Part shown: positions 8,282 through 18,206 of the stretch, one piece after another
How the letters are laid out: each line of letters begins with the position of its first letter
Position numbering within the stretch: the stretch's first letter is position 1
Assembly (NCBI RefSeq): GCF_000328685.1
Contig: NC_019974.1
Location: forward strand, 1-64,000
Direction of reading: 5' to 3'
Source: Natronococcus occultus SP4
GTDB taxonomy: Archaea > Halobacteriota > Halobacteria > Halobacteriales > Natrialbaceae
Length of the DNA stretch: 64,000 nt
Translations under genes and position numbers: made by a program
Notes under the pieces: generated by a model
Told to the model about the DNA's origin: nothing
Databases searched by the model: none
What the model saw: only the letters and a program-made list of their open reading frames with translations

Positions 8282-8428
8282 ATGCTAGAACTGGCAATCG
8301 TGTTTTTCGTCATCGCACTGATCGCCGCGGCCCTCGGCGCGGGCGGCGTCGCAGGAATGTCCATGGCCATCGCGAAGTGGCTCGTCCTCGCGTTCCTGGT
8401 CCTGGCCGTCCTGTCGCTGCTGCTGTGA
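8282..8428 (+). CDS. DUF1328-type small membrane protein
   Basis: A 48-residue, almost entirely hydrophobic protein. It opens [19 protein letters not shown], then a Gly-rich turn [15 protein letters not shown] and a second membrane segment [15 protein letters not shown]. Two helices joined by a G-x-A/G-G-I/V-A-G turn match the UPF0391/DUF1328 (YtjA-like) family. Function is unknown; members are often reported as stress-related in bacteria. It is a stand-alone gene 70 bases after lysC. Confidence 0.8.
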   Translation: MLELAIVFFVIALIAAALGAGGVAGMSMAIAKWLVLAFLVLAVLSLLL

Positions 8429-8585
8429 CGGACGACGAGTCTAACCACGTATCGCCGCGACGACCAACCCTTTTCCGCCGCTTCCGCACTCGAGAGCCGA
8501 CGGCCCGCCGCGTCGAGGACGGACGAGCTGGCGAGCCCAGAACGGTCAGTCGGACCGACGCCGACTCCCCGCCCGACCTGTGGCG

Positions 8586-10214
8586 CTACTCGTCGTCGAG
8601 CAGGGTTTCGGTCTCGTACTCCTCGCGGAGCGTCTTCTTGTCGAACTTCCCGGTCGCCGTCTTCGGCACCTCGTCGATGCGGACGACCGCGTCAGGGGTC
8701 CACCAGTCGGGGTAGTCCTCGGCGACGAGCGACTGGACCTCGTCGTGGAGTTCGTCCTCGCTCATCCCTGCCGCTTCGGTCGGGACGACGAACGCGACGG
8801 GCCGTTCCTGCCACTTCTCGTGGGGTGCGCCGATAACCGTCGCCTCGCTGACGGCGTCGTGGGCCATGATGGCGTTCTCGAGTTCGACCGAGGAGATCCA
8901 CTCGCCGCCGCTTTTGATCACGTCCTTCGCGCGGTCGACGATCTTTACGTAGCCGTCCTCGTCGACGGTGACGATGTCGCCGGTCTTGAGCCACGACCCC
9001 TCGAAATCGGCCTCGTTCGCGTCGGGACGTTTGAAGTACGAGTCGGTGACCCACGGGCCACGAACGTAGAGCTCGCCGAACTCCTCGCCGTCCCATTCGA
9101 CCTCTTCACCGTCGTCGTCGACGACCTTGAACTCGAGGCCGGGGACGACCAGTCCCTGTTTGGCCTGCTTTTCGTACTGCTCCTCTTCGGGCAGGTCCTC
9201 GAGGTCGGCCTTGAGGTGAGCGACGGTGCCAAGCGGGGACATCTCGGTCATCCCCCAGGCGTGGACGACCTCGACGCCGCGGTCGTCGAACTCCCGGATC
9301 AGACTCTTGGGCGCCGCGCTGCCGCCGATAACGATCCGGTCGAGTGAGGATAGGTCGGCGTCGTGCTCCTCGATGTACTCCAGAACGCCGAGCCACACCG
9401 TCGGTACGCCCGCGGTGATCGTGACGCCTTCCTCCTCGATGAGCTGTACCAGGTCCGCGGGGTCGGGCGAGGGGCCGGGGTAGACGTGTTTCGCGCCTGC
9501 GGCGGTTGTCGAGAACGGCAGCCCCCACGCGTTGACGTGGAACATCGGGACGACCGGCATGATGACGTCGTCCTCGGCGATGCCCAGTCCCTGGGGAGTC
9601 AGCGTCATCATCGTGTGGCTCCAGAGCATCTGCTGGGTGTACTCGACGCCTTTCGGCTTCCCCGTCGTCCCAGAGGTGTAACACATACCGGCGGGGGCGT
9701 CCTCGTCGAGCTCCGGCCAGTCGTAGTCGGTTGTCCGGGCGCCGATAAAGGACTCGTAGTCGGTGATCGGCTCGAGCCCGGTTTCGGGAACCGACTCGCC
9801 CATCACGACGAACTGTTCGACGCTCTCGAACGCGTCGGGATCGTAGGCGTTTTCGAGGGGCTCGAGCAGCGACGGATCGACGAACAGCAACCGATCCGCG
9901 GCGTTCTCGACGATATACTGGATGTGCTCGGCCGGCAACAGCGGGTTGATCGTGTGGAGCTGTCGGCCGCTGTTTGGCACCGCGAAGTACGCCTCCGCGT
10001 GGCGGTGATGGTTCCAGCAGAACGTGCCCACGCGGGCGCCCTCCTCGACGCCGACGTCCTCGAGGGCGTTCGCCAGCTGTCGCGTGCGGTCGCCGTACTC
10101 CGTGTAGGTGTTGCGAACGATCCCGTCGTGCGTTCGCGAGACGACCTCCTGGTCGGGGTGCAATCGCTCGGCGCGCCAGAGGAACGGTCGCAGCGTCTGG
10201 TCGTAGCCAGCCAT
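8586..10214 (-). CDS. AMP-binding acyl-CoA ligase (long-chain fatty acid type)
   Basis: Adenylate-forming enzyme of 542 residues that would activate a carboxylic acid to its CoA thioester through an acyl-AMP. The P-loop [15 protein letters not shown] lies at about 178-192. Later motifs are [21 protein letters not shown] and [31 protein letters not shown], and the C-terminal catalytic Lys lies in [12 protein letters not shown]. The ATG at 10214 is preferred over the in-frame TTG three codons upstream. A TTAATAATGG-like element 25-30 bases upstream on the minus strand fits a leaderless promoter. It is divergently arranged with the tryptophanase gene. Chain-length specificity cannot be read from sequence. 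Confidence 0.92.
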   Translation of the reverse strand: MAGYDQTLRPFLWRAERLHPDQEVVSRTHDGIVRNTYTEYGDRTRQLANALEDVGVEEGARVGTFCWNHHRHAEAYFAVPNSGRQLHTINPLLPAEHIQYIVENAADRLLFVDPSLLEPLENAYDPDAFESVEQFVVMGESVPETGLEPITDYESFIGARTTDYDWPELDEDAPAGMCYTSGTTGKPKGVEYTQQMLWSHTMMTLTPQGLGIAEDDVIMPVVPMFHVNAWGLPFSTTAAGAKHVYPGPSPDPADLVQLIEEEGVTITAGVPTVWLGVLEYIEEHDADLSSLDRIVIGGSAAPKSLIREFDDRGVEVVHAWGMTEMSPLGTVAHLKADLEDLPEEEQYEKQAKQGLVVPGLEFKVVDDDGEEVEWDGEEFGELYVRGPWVTDSYFKRPDANEADFEGSWLKTGDIVTVDEDGYVKIVDRAKDVIKSGGEWISSVELENAIMAHDAVSEATVIGAPHEKWQERPVAFVVPTEAAGMSEDELHDEVQSLVAEDYPDWWTPDAVVRIDEVPKTATGKFDKKTLREEYETETLLDDE

Positions 10215-10425
10215 ATGCGACAATTATTATCTATGCTTAATAATGGTATGTCTATGGTATGGTTAATTTACATTGTTTCAGACAACGTCCGTGTCCGCGA
10301 ACTCGTTCGCTGGTGACGGTCTTCGGACGCCGAACGCCGAATCGATCCGCCGACGATCGATCCGACCCGTTCGTGAGCACGTTCTTTCACTCGAATTGAA
10401 CTGCACGGCCCGCGTACCGGTCCCT

Positions 10426-11778
10426 ATGGTCGGATACAAGTCGAAGGTCGCCGAGCAGATCCACCTTCCCTCGAGAGCGAAACGCGAGCGCGCCCTCGAG
10501 GACGCCGGGTACAACGTCTTCAACCTCGATTCGAAGGACGTCTTCGTCGATCTGCTCACCGACAGCGGGACGGGCGCGATGAGCGACGAGCAATGGGCGG
10601 CGCTGTTCCGGGGCGACGAGGCCTACGCGGGCTCGCGCAGCTTCGGCGAACTCGAGGACGCCGTCGCCGACGTGATGGGCTTTTCGCACGTCGTCCCGGC
10701 CCACCAGGGCCGAGGTGCCGAGAACGTTCTCTACGGGAGCCTCGTCGAGGAGGGCGACGTCGTTCCGAACAACACCCACTTCGACACCACGCGGGCCCAC
10801 ATCGCAAACCAGGGTGCCGACCCCGTCGACTGCCCGGTCGACGACGCCCGCGACCCCGCGGCCGACGGGCCGTTCAAGGGGAACACCTCGCTCGAGCGCG
10901 CCCGAGCGGTCGTCGAGGAGTACGGTCCCGAGCGGGTGCCGGTCGTCGTCCAGACGATCACGAACAACTCCGCGGCGGGCCAGCCCGTTTCCGTCGAGAA
11001 CACCCGACGTGTACGCGAGTTCGCCGACGAGATCGGCGCGACGTTCGTGATCGACGCCTGTCGGTTCGCCGAGAACGCCTACTTCGTCACCGAACGCGAA
11101 GCGGAGTTCGCCGACGCCTCGGTCGCCGACGTCGCCCGCGAACAGCTCGGACTGGCCGACGCCGTCGTGATGAGCGGGAAGAAAGACGGGCTCGCCAACG
11201 CCGGCGGGTTCGTCGCCACCGACAACGAGGCGCTGTACGAGCAGTGCAAACAGCGGGCGATCCTCTACGAGGGGTTCCCGACCTACGGCGGGATGGCAGG
11301 CCGGGACATCGCGGCGATGGCCGTTGGTCTCCGGGAGGCAGTCGAGGAGGCCTACGTCGCCGACCGCGTCGAACAGGTCCAGGAGTTAGCCGACGCCCTC
11401 GAGTCGGTCGGCGTCCCGATCTACACGCCCGCGGGCGGACACGCGGTCTACCTCGACGCCGGCGCCTTCCTTCCCCACCTCGAACCCGAGGCGTTCCCCG
11501 GTCAGGCGCTGGTCTGTGAACTCTACCGGGAGGGCGGCGTGCGCGGGGTCGAACTGGGAAGTTTCGCGTTCCCCGAGGCCGACCGTCCGGAGCTAGTTCG
11601 GCTGGCGCTGCCCCGCAGAACCTACCACCGCGAACACCTAGAGCACGTCGCCGAAACCGCCGCCGCGGTCCTCGAGCGACGCGAGGACGTCTCTGGACTC
11701 GAGATCGTCGACGAGCCGGAGATGGAAGAGATCCGCCACTTCACGGCGACGCTCGAGCCGACGTCCTCGTCGCTTTGA
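10426..11778 (+). CDS. tnaA: tryptophanase (PLP-dependent beta-eliminating lyase)
   Basis: Protein of 450 residues from ATG at 10426, a start fixed by the family-like opening MVGYKSKVAEQIHLPSRAKR. It would split L-tryptophan to indole, pyruvate and ammonia; tyrosine phenol-lyase is the close alternative. Family stretches include GYNVFNLDSKDVFVDLLTDSGTGAMS (about 28-54), PAHQGRGAEN (91-100), TITNNSAAGQPVS, VIDACRFAEN, and the cofactor Lys in VVMSGKKDGLANAGG (Lys252 or Lys253). The frame stays open upstream to 10273, but that part does not resemble the family. Monocistronic; no tnaC-like leader or TnaB permease is nearby. Confidence 0.9.
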   Translation: MVGYKSKVAEQIHLPSRAKRERALEDAGYNVFNLDSKDVFVDLLTDSGTGAMSDEQWAALFRGDEAYAGSRSFGELEDAVADVMGFSHVVPAHQGRGAENVLYGSLVEEGDVVPNNTHFDTTRAHIANQGADPVDCPVDDARDPAADGPFKGNTSLERARAVVEEYGPERVPVVVQTITNNSAAGQPVSVENTRRVREFADEIGATFVIDACRFAENAYFVTEREAEFADASVADVAREQLGLADAVVMSGKKDGLANAGGFVATDNEALYEQCKQRAILYEGFPTYGGMAGRDIAAMAVGLREAVEEAYVADRVEQVQELADALESVGVPIYTPAGGHAVYLDAGAFLPHLEPEAFPGQALVCELYREGGVRGVELGSFAFPEADRPELVRLALPRRTYHREHLEHVAETAAAVLERREDVSGLEIVDEPEMEEIRHFTATLEPTSSSL

Positions 11779-11806
11779 CGGTTCCAGAGACGAACCGAAA
11801 CCGCAG

Positions 11807-12172
11807 CTACCGCGAGATGGCCGCTCGAGCGCGGTCGCGGAACGTCGGCTCCGGCTCGGGTTCGGACTCCTCGCCGAGCTTGCGCTTGGCAACCGACCGG
11901 ACGCCCCGTCTGGCGGCCTCGGACTGGGCGGCGCTTGCCAGCCAGTCGGGAATCTGCGACTCGATCTCTTCGCGTTTTTCGGCCTTGAGCTGGCTGTACT
12001 TCCGGAGCGTGATTCCAACGCCGAGAAAGAGCGCGGCGTCGATCAGCTCCCGCCGGAACCGATTGCGGTCCTTGTACACCACGATCGCTTTCGCGAGCGA
12101 GAGGAGGCCGATCCCGATGTACAGCTTCGAACTCTTCGCCGGGTCTCCGCTGAGCATCCGTTGGAGCGCCAT
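11807..12172 (-). CDS. conserved haloarchaeal hypothetical membrane protein
   Basis: A 121-residue protein with two hydrophobic segments, SKLYIGIGLLSLAKAIVVY (about 15-33) and ELIDAALFLGVGITL (about 42-56), followed by a charged Lys/Glu/Arg-rich tail. No catalytic motif is visible. The start ATG at 12172 is clear. I recognise it only as a typical haloarchaeal small membrane protein of unknown role. It converges with tnaA, leaving 28 bases between the stops. Confidence 0.65.
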   Translation of the reverse strand: MALQRMLSGDPAKSSKLYIGIGLLSLAKAIVVYKDRNRFRRELIDAALFLGVGITLRKYSQLKAEKREEIESQIPDWLASAAQSEAARRGVRSVAKRKLGEESEPEPEPTFRDRARAAISR

Positions 12173-12225
12173 GCGACGGATCGTACCACGCTCTCCGTGT
12201 TAAAGCTCCGCCGGCACGGGACGGG

Positions 12226-12633
12226 TCACCGCTCGCCGTCGATCGCGGCGACCCCCCGGTGTCGACGGTCGTCAACTGGCTCGATTTCGAAACCGAGCCG
12301 TTCGTAGAACGGCCGCACCCCCTCGTCGAACCGCGCGGTCAGCCGTCGCTCGCGCTCGAGGGCGCGTTCGACCAGCCGCCGACCGATCCCCCGACCGCGG
12401 TGGCGACGGCGGACGCCGACGGCCGCGACGTGGGCGCCACGCTCGCGGGGCTCGAGGACGAGCGCGCCCAGAAGCCGTTCGTCGGTTCCGTCGGCTCCCC
12501 CCCGTCGGTCGCCGGCGACGAGGACGTCGCCGTCCCCGATCCGGCCCTCGACGTCGCCGGGCTCGAGCATCGCGGCGTCGAGGATGCGTCTGACCGGAAG
12601 CGCGTCCTCGGAGTCTGCCGTCCGAACGTGCAT
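12226..12633 (-). CDS. GNAT family N-acetyltransferase
   Basis: A compact GNAT protein of 135 residues. It opens MHVRTADSEDALPVRRILDAAML, has a central strand LLGALVLEP and GAHVAAVGVRRRHRGRGIGRRLVERAL, where RRHRGRGIG is the acetyl-CoA pyrophosphate-binding Q/R-x-x-G-x-G/A loop. The end FYERLGFEIEPVDD is the typical F-Y-x-x-x-G-F segment. The substrate is not known. It lies 58 bases downstream of the SAMP2-like gene on the same strand, so the two may be cotranscribed. Confidence 0.88.
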   Translation of the reverse strand: MHVRTADSEDALPVRRILDAAMLEPGDVEGRIGDGDVLVAGDRRGGADGTDERLLGALVLEPRERGAHVAAVGVRRRHRGRGIGRRLVERALERERRLTARFDEGVRPFYERLGFEIEPVDDRRHRGVAAIDGER

Positions 12634-12691
12634 CGCTCGACCGTTCGTCGCTGCAGGGCAACAGTCCGTCGGTCGTCGTCGATCGCGGCGA

Positions 12692-12910
12692 TCAGCCGCC
12701 CTTGATCAGCCGCAGCACCGTCACGCGCTCGCTCTCGACGGGCTGGTCCTCGGGAACGGGTCTGCCCTCGACCAGCACGCTCACCTCGTGGGGACTCAAC
12801 CCGACCGCCCGGAGCAGGTCGGCGTAGGTCGGCTCGGGAGCCTCGGTCGCCACGTCCTCGAGGTCGAGTTCGTGGCTGTCCTCGCCCTTGACGTCGACGG
12901 TGACGCGCAT
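12692..12910 (-). CDS. samp2: SAMP2-like ubiquitin-fold small archaeal modifier protein
   Basis: A 72-residue beta-grasp protein ending in Gly-Gly (LRLIKGG), the tail that E1-like UbaA adenylates for isopeptide modification and tRNA thiolation in Haloferax. Features shared with SAMP2 as I know it are the opening M-x-V-T-V-x-V, the TYADLLRAVGLSPHEVSVLVEGRPVPEDQ stretch (about 28-56, here described by its key parts YADL, SPHEV and RPVPED) and VTVLRLIKGG at the end. Lys71 next to the Gly pair matches the SAMP2 LIKGG form. It is the last gene before the bactofilin-like gene on the same strand; 54 bases separate the two. Confidence 0.9.
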   Translation of the reverse strand: MRVTVDVKGEDSHELDLEDVATEAPEPTYADLLRAVGLSPHEVSVLVEGRPVPEDQPVESERVTVLRLIKGG

Positions 12911-12964
12911 AGTCGTCCTTGCTCGAGGGCGGACTTGAGCGCGTCGACTGCTGGCGTGTCCTCC

Positions 12965-14059
12965 TCAGTCGCTGGCGGGCTCGTCGGGACCGATCCGATC
13001 CCGCCGTTCGGGCTCTCGCGTCCTCGCGGTTCGGCGCCGGGCGTACAGCCCCCAGGCCAGTGCACCCAGGCCGAGCAGGAGAACCAGGAAGTCGACCAGT
13101 CCACCCAGGTACGGCACCTGCGAGAGGACGGCCCCACCGATCAGTCCAACGACGAGCGCCAGCCACCGGTTCTCGAGGTCGGCGTAGCTAAGCAGCCAGG
13201 CCGCGACCGCAAATCGGCCGTAGACGATCCCGATCCAGACGACGAAGGCGAACGCGAATCCGCCGACGATCGAGAACGGGATGCCGACGATCGTGATCGC
13301 GACGGCGACGAGCAGGATCGGCACCCCGACCAGCACGCCGAGTCCGACCAGTCCCGTTCGCACAGGGTCGGTCGAGACACGGTCGGCGACGCCGTCCGAG
13401 AACCGCGGGAACAGCGCGAGCAGGGCGGCCCCCAGCAGCAGGTTCAGCGCGAGGACGTACACCGACGCCAGCCAGGAGGCCAGTGGCTGCAGCGTCGGCG
13501 CGATATCGACCCCGAGCGTCGAGTCCTCGGTGATCGAGCCCGCGACGGCGTCGGTGTTGCCCTGCAGGTCGCCGTCGTAGCGCAGATCGCCCGCGATCTC
13601 GGCGTCCGAACCCAGCGTGATCGTCTCTGCGCCGATCGCCGCGTCGCCCTCGAGGACGCCGTCGATGACGGCGTTGCCGGCGCCGACGGTGAACTCCCCG
13701 CCGACGGTCGCGTCCTCGCCGACCTCGACGTTGCCGGCTCCAACGCCGACGTCGCCGTCGACGGTTCCGTCGATCGTCACGCTCCCCGCGGCGCCCTCGA
13801 GGCTGCCCCCGACCTCGCCGGTCTCGGCGATTCGGACGTCCCCACCGGCGGCCGAGACGTCGCCCGTCACCGTCCCCTCGACGACGACGGTTCCGGCAAC
13901 GGCCTCGAGCTCGTCGATCGTTTCGTCCTCGGCGACGACGGCCGTCCCGCCAACGGTCGATTCGGACTGTGCGACCACCCCTGTCGGCACCGCGCCGAGG
14001 AGGACGACGACGAGCAGGACGATCGCGAGTCGCTTCCGTACGGACGTTTCGGACGCCAT
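12965..14059 (-). CDS. bactofilin-like (polymer-forming) domain protein with C-terminal membrane helices
   Basis: 364 residues from ATG at 14059 (MASETSVRKRL). A signal peptide or anchor covers about 9-30 (LAIVLLVVVLLGAVPTGVVAQ). A repetitive Gly/Val/Thr region (about 35-190) follows, with short G-x-V/T-x-x-G/D-V steps such as VVEGTVTGDVSAAGGDV and GSVTIDGTVDGDVGV, the pattern of a right-handed beta helix seen in bactofilins and related polymer-forming proteins. Four or so membrane helices come next (about 200-340), and an Arg-rich charged tail. The signal implies that the beta-helix faces outside, unlike classical cytoplasmic bactofilins. An upstream in-frame start (14107) is possible but adds a non-typical leader. 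Confidence 0.78.
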   Translation of the reverse strand: MASETSVRKRLAIVLLVVVLLGAVPTGVVAQSESTVGGTAVVAEDETIDELEAVAGTVVVEGTVTGDVSAAGGDVRIAETGEVGGSLEGAAGSVTIDGTVDGDVGVGAGNVEVGEDATVGGEFTVGAGNAVIDGVLEGDAAIGAETITLGSDAEIAGDLRYDGDLQGNTDAVAGSITEDSTLGVDIAPTLQPLASWLASVYVLALNLLLGAALLALFPRFSDGVADRVSTDPVRTGLVGLGVLVGVPILLVAVAITIVGIPFSIVGGFAFAFVVWIGIVYGRFAVAAWLLSYADLENRWLALVVGLIGGAVLSQVPYLGGLVDFLVLLLGLGALAWGLYARRRTARTREPERRDRIGPDEPASD

Positions 14060-14226
14060 AGCGCACCTCTCACCGTGGAGGATGAAAAACACGGGACCCG
14101 CTCTCACGAGTTCGAGAGGGTTCGGCTCGGGGACGTCCTCGGGTCGGACGGCGGGATCGTACTGGCGCCTTGAGAACGGCCACGGCCTTCGGGCGATTTA
14201 TCTGGCGGCTCCCCCTCGTGGTGGGT

Positions 14227-15219
14227 ATGAGCGAGGCCGACGCCGAGGCGGCGGAGCCGACTCCCGGCAAGACCGAGGTCTGGATCGAGAAGTATCGCCC
14301 GGAGCGGCTCGACGAGATCAAGGGCCACGAGGACATCGTGCCGCGCCTCCAGCGGTACGTCGAGCAAAACGACCTGCCCCACCTCCTGTTTGCAGGTCCT
14401 GCAGGGACGGGAAAGACTACTGCCGCACAGGCCATCGCCCGCGAGGTCTACGACGACGACTGGCGCGAGAACTTCCTCGAGCTGAACGCCTCCGACCAGC
14501 GCGGGATCGACGTCGTCCGGGATCGGATCAAGGACTTCGCGCGCTCTTCTTTCGGTGGATACGATCACCGAATTATCTTCCTCGACGAGGCTGACGCCCT
14601 CACCTCAGACGCTCAGTCGGCACTCCGTCGGACGATGGAGCAGTTCTCGAGCAACACCCGCTTTATCCTCTCGTGTAACTACTCGAGCCAGATCATCGAC
14701 CCCATCCAGTCTCGCTGTGCCGTTTTCCGGTTTACCGAGCTCACCGAGGACGCCCTCGAGGCCCAGATCCGCGAGATCGCGACGGAGGAGGGGATCGAAG
14801 TCACCGACGACGGCGTCGACGCCCTGATCTACGCGGCCGACGGCGACATGCGCAAGGCGATCAACGGGCTTCAGGCCGCGGCCGTGATGGGCGAGGTCGT
14901 TGACGAGGAGACCGTCTTCGCGATCACCTCCACCGCTCGCCCCGAGGAGGTCGAGGCGATGGTCGACCAGGCTATCGACGGTGACTTCACGGCGGCCCGG
15001 GCCGCCCTCGAGGACTTGCTGACCGAGCGCGGGCTTGCGGGCGGAGACGTGATCGACCAGCTCCACCGCTCGGCCTGGCAGTTCGACATTTCTGAGACGG
15101 CAACGGTGCGACTGCTCGAGCGACTGGGGGAGGTCGACTACCGCATCACCGAAGGGGCCAACGAGCGGCTCCAGCTCGAGGCGATGCTGGCCTCGCTGGC
15201 GCTGGAGAACGAGAACTGA
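14227..15219 (+). CDS. rfcS: replication factor C small subunit
   Basis: Clamp-loader subunit that places the PCNA ring on primed DNA. The protein has 330 residues from ATG at 14227. Motifs in order are [15 protein letters not shown] (21-35), Walker A GPAGTGKT (57-64), Walker [11 protein letters not shown] (116-125), sensor 1 FILSCNYSS (147-155) and the SRC arginine-finger motif (162-164), then the C-terminal oligomerisation domain. Haloarchaea often carry inteins in this gene; none interrupts the frame here. An earlier in-frame start would extend into DNA with no family match. alaS follows about 110 bases later on the same strand. Confidence 0.96.
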   Translation: MSEADAEAAEPTPGKTEVWIEKYRPERLDEIKGHEDIVPRLQRYVEQNDLPHLLFAGPAGTGKTTAAQAIAREVYDDDWRENFLELNASDQRGIDVVRDRIKDFARSSFGGYDHRIIFLDEADALTSDAQSALRRTMEQFSSNTRFILSCNYSSQIIDPIQSRCAVFRFTELTEDALEAQIREIATEEGIEVTDDGVDALIYAADGDMRKAINGLQAAAVMGEVVDEETVFAITSTARPEEVEAMVDQAIDGDFTAARAALEDLLTERGLAGGDVIDQLHRSAWQFDISETATVRLLERLGEVDYRITEGANERLQLEAMLASLALENEN

Positions 15220-15328
15220 GCGCGACGGTTGCGATCCGGTCGACACCCGAAAGCAGGGCCGTGAGGCGATCTACCTCGAATAACGGTTGCGGAACTATTT
15301 TACCCGCTGCGGGGCCAACAACTGTGTA

Positions 15329-18106
15329 ATGAGTGAACTGGAGGAGGAGTACCGCCTCGAGTACTTCGAGGAGGAAGGGTTCGAGCGCAAGGAGTGTCCC
15401 TCCTGTGGCGCGCAGTTCTGGACGCGGGACCACGAACGGGAGACGTGTGGCGAGCCACCCTGTGAGGAGTACGACTTCATCGGGAACCCCGGATTCGACG
15501 AGGAGTACAGTCTCGAGGAGATGCGAGAGACGTTCCTCTCCTTCTTCGAGGGCCACGACCACGAGCGGATCGAGCCGTACCCGGTCGCGGCCAACCGCTG
15601 GCGCGACGACGTCTTGCTGACCCAGGCGTCGATCTACGACTTCCAGCCGCTGGTGACCAGCGGCGAGACGCCGCCGCCGGCGAACCCGCTGACGATCTCC
15701 CAGCCCTGTATCCGGATGCAGGATATCGACAACGTCGGGAAGACGGGCCGCCACACGATGGCCTTCGAGATGATGGCCCACCACGCGTTCAACACGCGCG
15801 AGGACGTCGAGGAGGACGAGTACGCCTACCACGGCGAGGTCTACTGGAAGGACCGAACCGTCGAGCTCTGTGATGGGTTCTTCGACTCGATGGGCGTCGA
15901 TCTCGAGGAGGTCATCTACATCGAGGACCCGTGGGTCGGTGGCGGCAACGCCGGGCCTGCGATCGAGGTCATCTACAGGGGCGTCGAGCTCGCGACGCTC
16001 GTCTTCATGTCGATGGAGCAGGATCCGGAGGGCGAGTACGAGATGAAAGACGGCAACCGCTACAGCCCGATGGACACCTACATCGTCGACACCGGGTACG
16101 GGCTCGAACGGTGGACCTGGGTATCCCAGGGGACGCCGACCGTCTACGAGGCGATCTACCCTGACATGATCGAGTTCCTGAAGGAGAACGCCGACCTCGA
16201 TCACACCGACGACGAGAGCGAGCTCGTCCACCGCGCCGCCAAGCTGGCGGGCCACATGGACATCGACGAGGCCGAGGATATGGAGACCGCCCGCGGGGAG
16301 ATCGCCGACGAGCTCGGGGTCGACGCCGACGAGCTCGCCGAGCTGATGGAACCGCTCGAGGACATCTACGCGATCGCCGACCACTGTCGCACCCTCGCGT
16401 ACATGCTCGGCGACGGGATCGTCCCCTCGAACGTCGGGACGGGGTATCTCGCGCGGATGGTGCTGCGCCGCACCAAACGGCTCTGTGACAACGTCGGCGT
16501 CGACGCGCCGCTGGACGAACTCGTCGACATGCAGGCCGAACGGCTGGCGTACGAGAACCGCGACACGATCCGCGACATCGTCCGTACCGAGGTCGAGAAG
16601 TACCGCGAGACCCTCGAACGGGGCGGCCGTCGAGTCGAGAGCCTCGCCGCGGAGTACGCCAAGAAGGACGCCCCCATCCCGACCGAGGAGCTGATCGAGC
16701 TCTACGACTCCCACGGCATCCAGCCCGACATGGTCGAGGAGATCGCCGCCGAGGCCGGGGCCGAGGTCGACGTTCCCGACGACTTCTACAGCCTGGTCGC
16801 ACAGCGCCACGACACCGTCGAGGCCCTCGAGGAGGCCGAAAGCGACACCGACGCCCGATTCGAGGACCTCCCCGAGACGGAGAAGCTGTACTACGACGAC
16901 CAGCAACGCACCGAGTTCGAGGCGGTCGTGCTGGACGTCTTCGAGCGCGAGGACGGGTACGACGTCGTGCTCGACCAGACGATGTTCTACCCCGAGGGCG
17001 GAGGCCAGCCCGCCGACACCGGGACGCTCTCGACCGACGACGCCACCGTCGAGGTCGAGGACGTCCAGATCGAGGACGGCGTCGTTCTCCACCGGACCGA
17101 CGCCCACCCGGGCAAGGGCGAGTTCGTGAAGGGATACCTCGACGTCGATCGGCGCCAGCAGCTGATGCGCCACCACACGGCGACCCACATCGTCATCCAC
17201 GCGGCCCGTCAGGTACTGGGCGATCACGTCCGTCAGGCCGGCGCCCAGAAGGGCGTCGACTCCTCGCGGATCGACCTGCGCCACTACGATCGGATCTCCC
17301 GCGAGGACGTCAAGGCGATCGAACGGGAGGCAAACGAGATCGTGATGGACAACGCTCCGGTGACCCAGGAGTGGCCCGACCGCCACGACGCCGAGGCCGA
17401 ACACGGGTTCGACCTCTACCAGGGCGGAATCCCGCCGGGCGAGCAGATCCGGCTGATCCACGTCGACGAGGACGTCCAGGCCTGCGGGGGGACCCACGTC
17501 GCTCGCACCGGCGAGATCGGCACGATCAAGATCCGCTCGAGCGAGCGGGTCCAGGACGGGGTCGAGCGGCTGACGTTCGCGGCCGGCGAGGCAGCGATCG
17601 AGGCGACCCAGGAGACCGAGGACGCCCTCTACGGGGCTGCCGACGTCCTCGACGTCTCCCCCGAGGAGGTTCCCGACACCGCCGAGCGGTTCTTCGAGGA
17701 GTGGAAGGCCCGCGGCAAGGAGATCGAGGACCTCAAAGAGCAGCTCGCTGCGGCCCGCGCTGGCGGCGGTGGCGACAGCGAGGAGATCGAAGTCGGCGAG
17801 ACGACGGCGGTTATCGACCGGATCGACGCCGACATGGACGAGCTGCGCGCGACCGCGACCGCGATCAGCGACGAGGGGAAGATCGCGATCTTAGGGAGCG
17901 GCGAGAGCGGCGCGCAGTTCGTCGTTGCCGTCCCCGACGACGTCGGCGTCAACGCCGGCGAGGTCGTCGGCGAGCTCGCCGCGAAGGTCGGTGGCGGTGG
18001 AGGCGGCCCGCCGGACTTCGCTCAGGGTGGCGGTCCGAACGTCGACGAGCTCGAGGACGCGCTCGAGGACGCGCCCGACGTCGTTCGACAGATCCTCGAC
18101 GCCTGA
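15329..18106 (+). CDS. alaS: alanyl-tRNA synthetase (archaeal type)
   Basis: Charges tRNA-Ala. The protein has 925 residues from ATG at 15329. The N terminus is archaeal: it has a CPSCG pair followed by CGEPPCEEY, a probable metal site absent from bacterial enzymes, ahead of the class II catalytic core (about 60-480). The editing domain carries HHTATH and the zinc-site CGGTHV motifs, with a GGQPADTG element ahead of them. A Gly-rich GGGGGGPP stretch precedes the C-terminal oligomerisation end. The Lys/Glu-rich linker before it ([16 protein letters not shown]) is a coiled-coil. Length agrees with archaeal AlaS. The gene is monocistronic as far as I can tell. Confidence 0.97.
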   Translation: MSELEEEYRLEYFEEEGFERKECPSCGAQFWTRDHERETCGEPPCEEYDFIGNPGFDEEYSLEEMRETFLSFFEGHDHERIEPYPVAANRWRDDVLLTQASIYDFQPLVTSGETPPPANPLTISQPCIRMQDIDNVGKTGRHTMAFEMMAHHAFNTREDVEEDEYAYHGEVYWKDRTVELCDGFFDSMGVDLEEVIYIEDPWVGGGNAGPAIEVIYRGVELATLVFMSMEQDPEGEYEMKDGNRYSPMDTYIVDTGYGLERWTWVSQGTPTVYEAIYPDMIEFLKENADLDHTDDESELVHRAAKLAGHMDIDEAEDMETARGEIADELGVDADELAELMEPLEDIYAIADHCRTLAYMLGDGIVPSNVGTGYLARMVLRRTKRLCDNVGVDAPLDELVDMQAERLAYENRDTIRDIVRTEVEKYRETLERGGRRVESLAAEYAKKDAPIPTEELIELYDSHGIQPDMVEEIAAEAGAEVDVPDDFYSLVAQRHDTVEALEEAESDTDARFEDLPETEKLYYDDQQRTEFEAVVLDVFEREDGYDVVLDQTMFYPEGGGQPADTGTLSTDDATVEVEDVQIEDGVVLHRTDAHPGKGEFVKGYLDVDRRQQLMRHHTATHIVIHAARQVLGDHVRQAGAQKGVDSSRIDLRHYDRISREDVKAIEREANEIVMDNAPVTQEWPDRHDAEAEHGFDLYQGGIPPGEQIRLIHVDEDVQACGGTHVARTGEIGTIKIRSSERVQDGVERLTFAAGEAAIEATQETEDALYGAADVLDVSPEEVPDTAERFFEEWKARGKEIEDLKEQLAAARAGGGGDSEEIEVGETTAVIDRIDADMDELRATATAISDEGKIAILGSGESGAQFVVAVPDDVGVNAGEVVGELAAKVGGGGGGPPDFAQGGGPNVDELEDALEDAPDVVRQILDA

Positions 18107-18206
18107 TCGGCGCCGAATCGCTTCATACGGGTGGCTGGAAGTCGTTTCCGGCGCAACCGCTGTCCTGGATCGCGGTCGCGCCGGGAACTCGGTACAGCAA
18201 TCCGTC

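Noticed and set aside
15146-17497. Long minus-strand open frame of 783 codons opposite alaS
   Set aside because: It is the mirror of alaS: high-GC codon use leaves antisense frames open. The translation is Val/Asp/Leu/Gly-rich without family motifs, and alaS is unmistakable.
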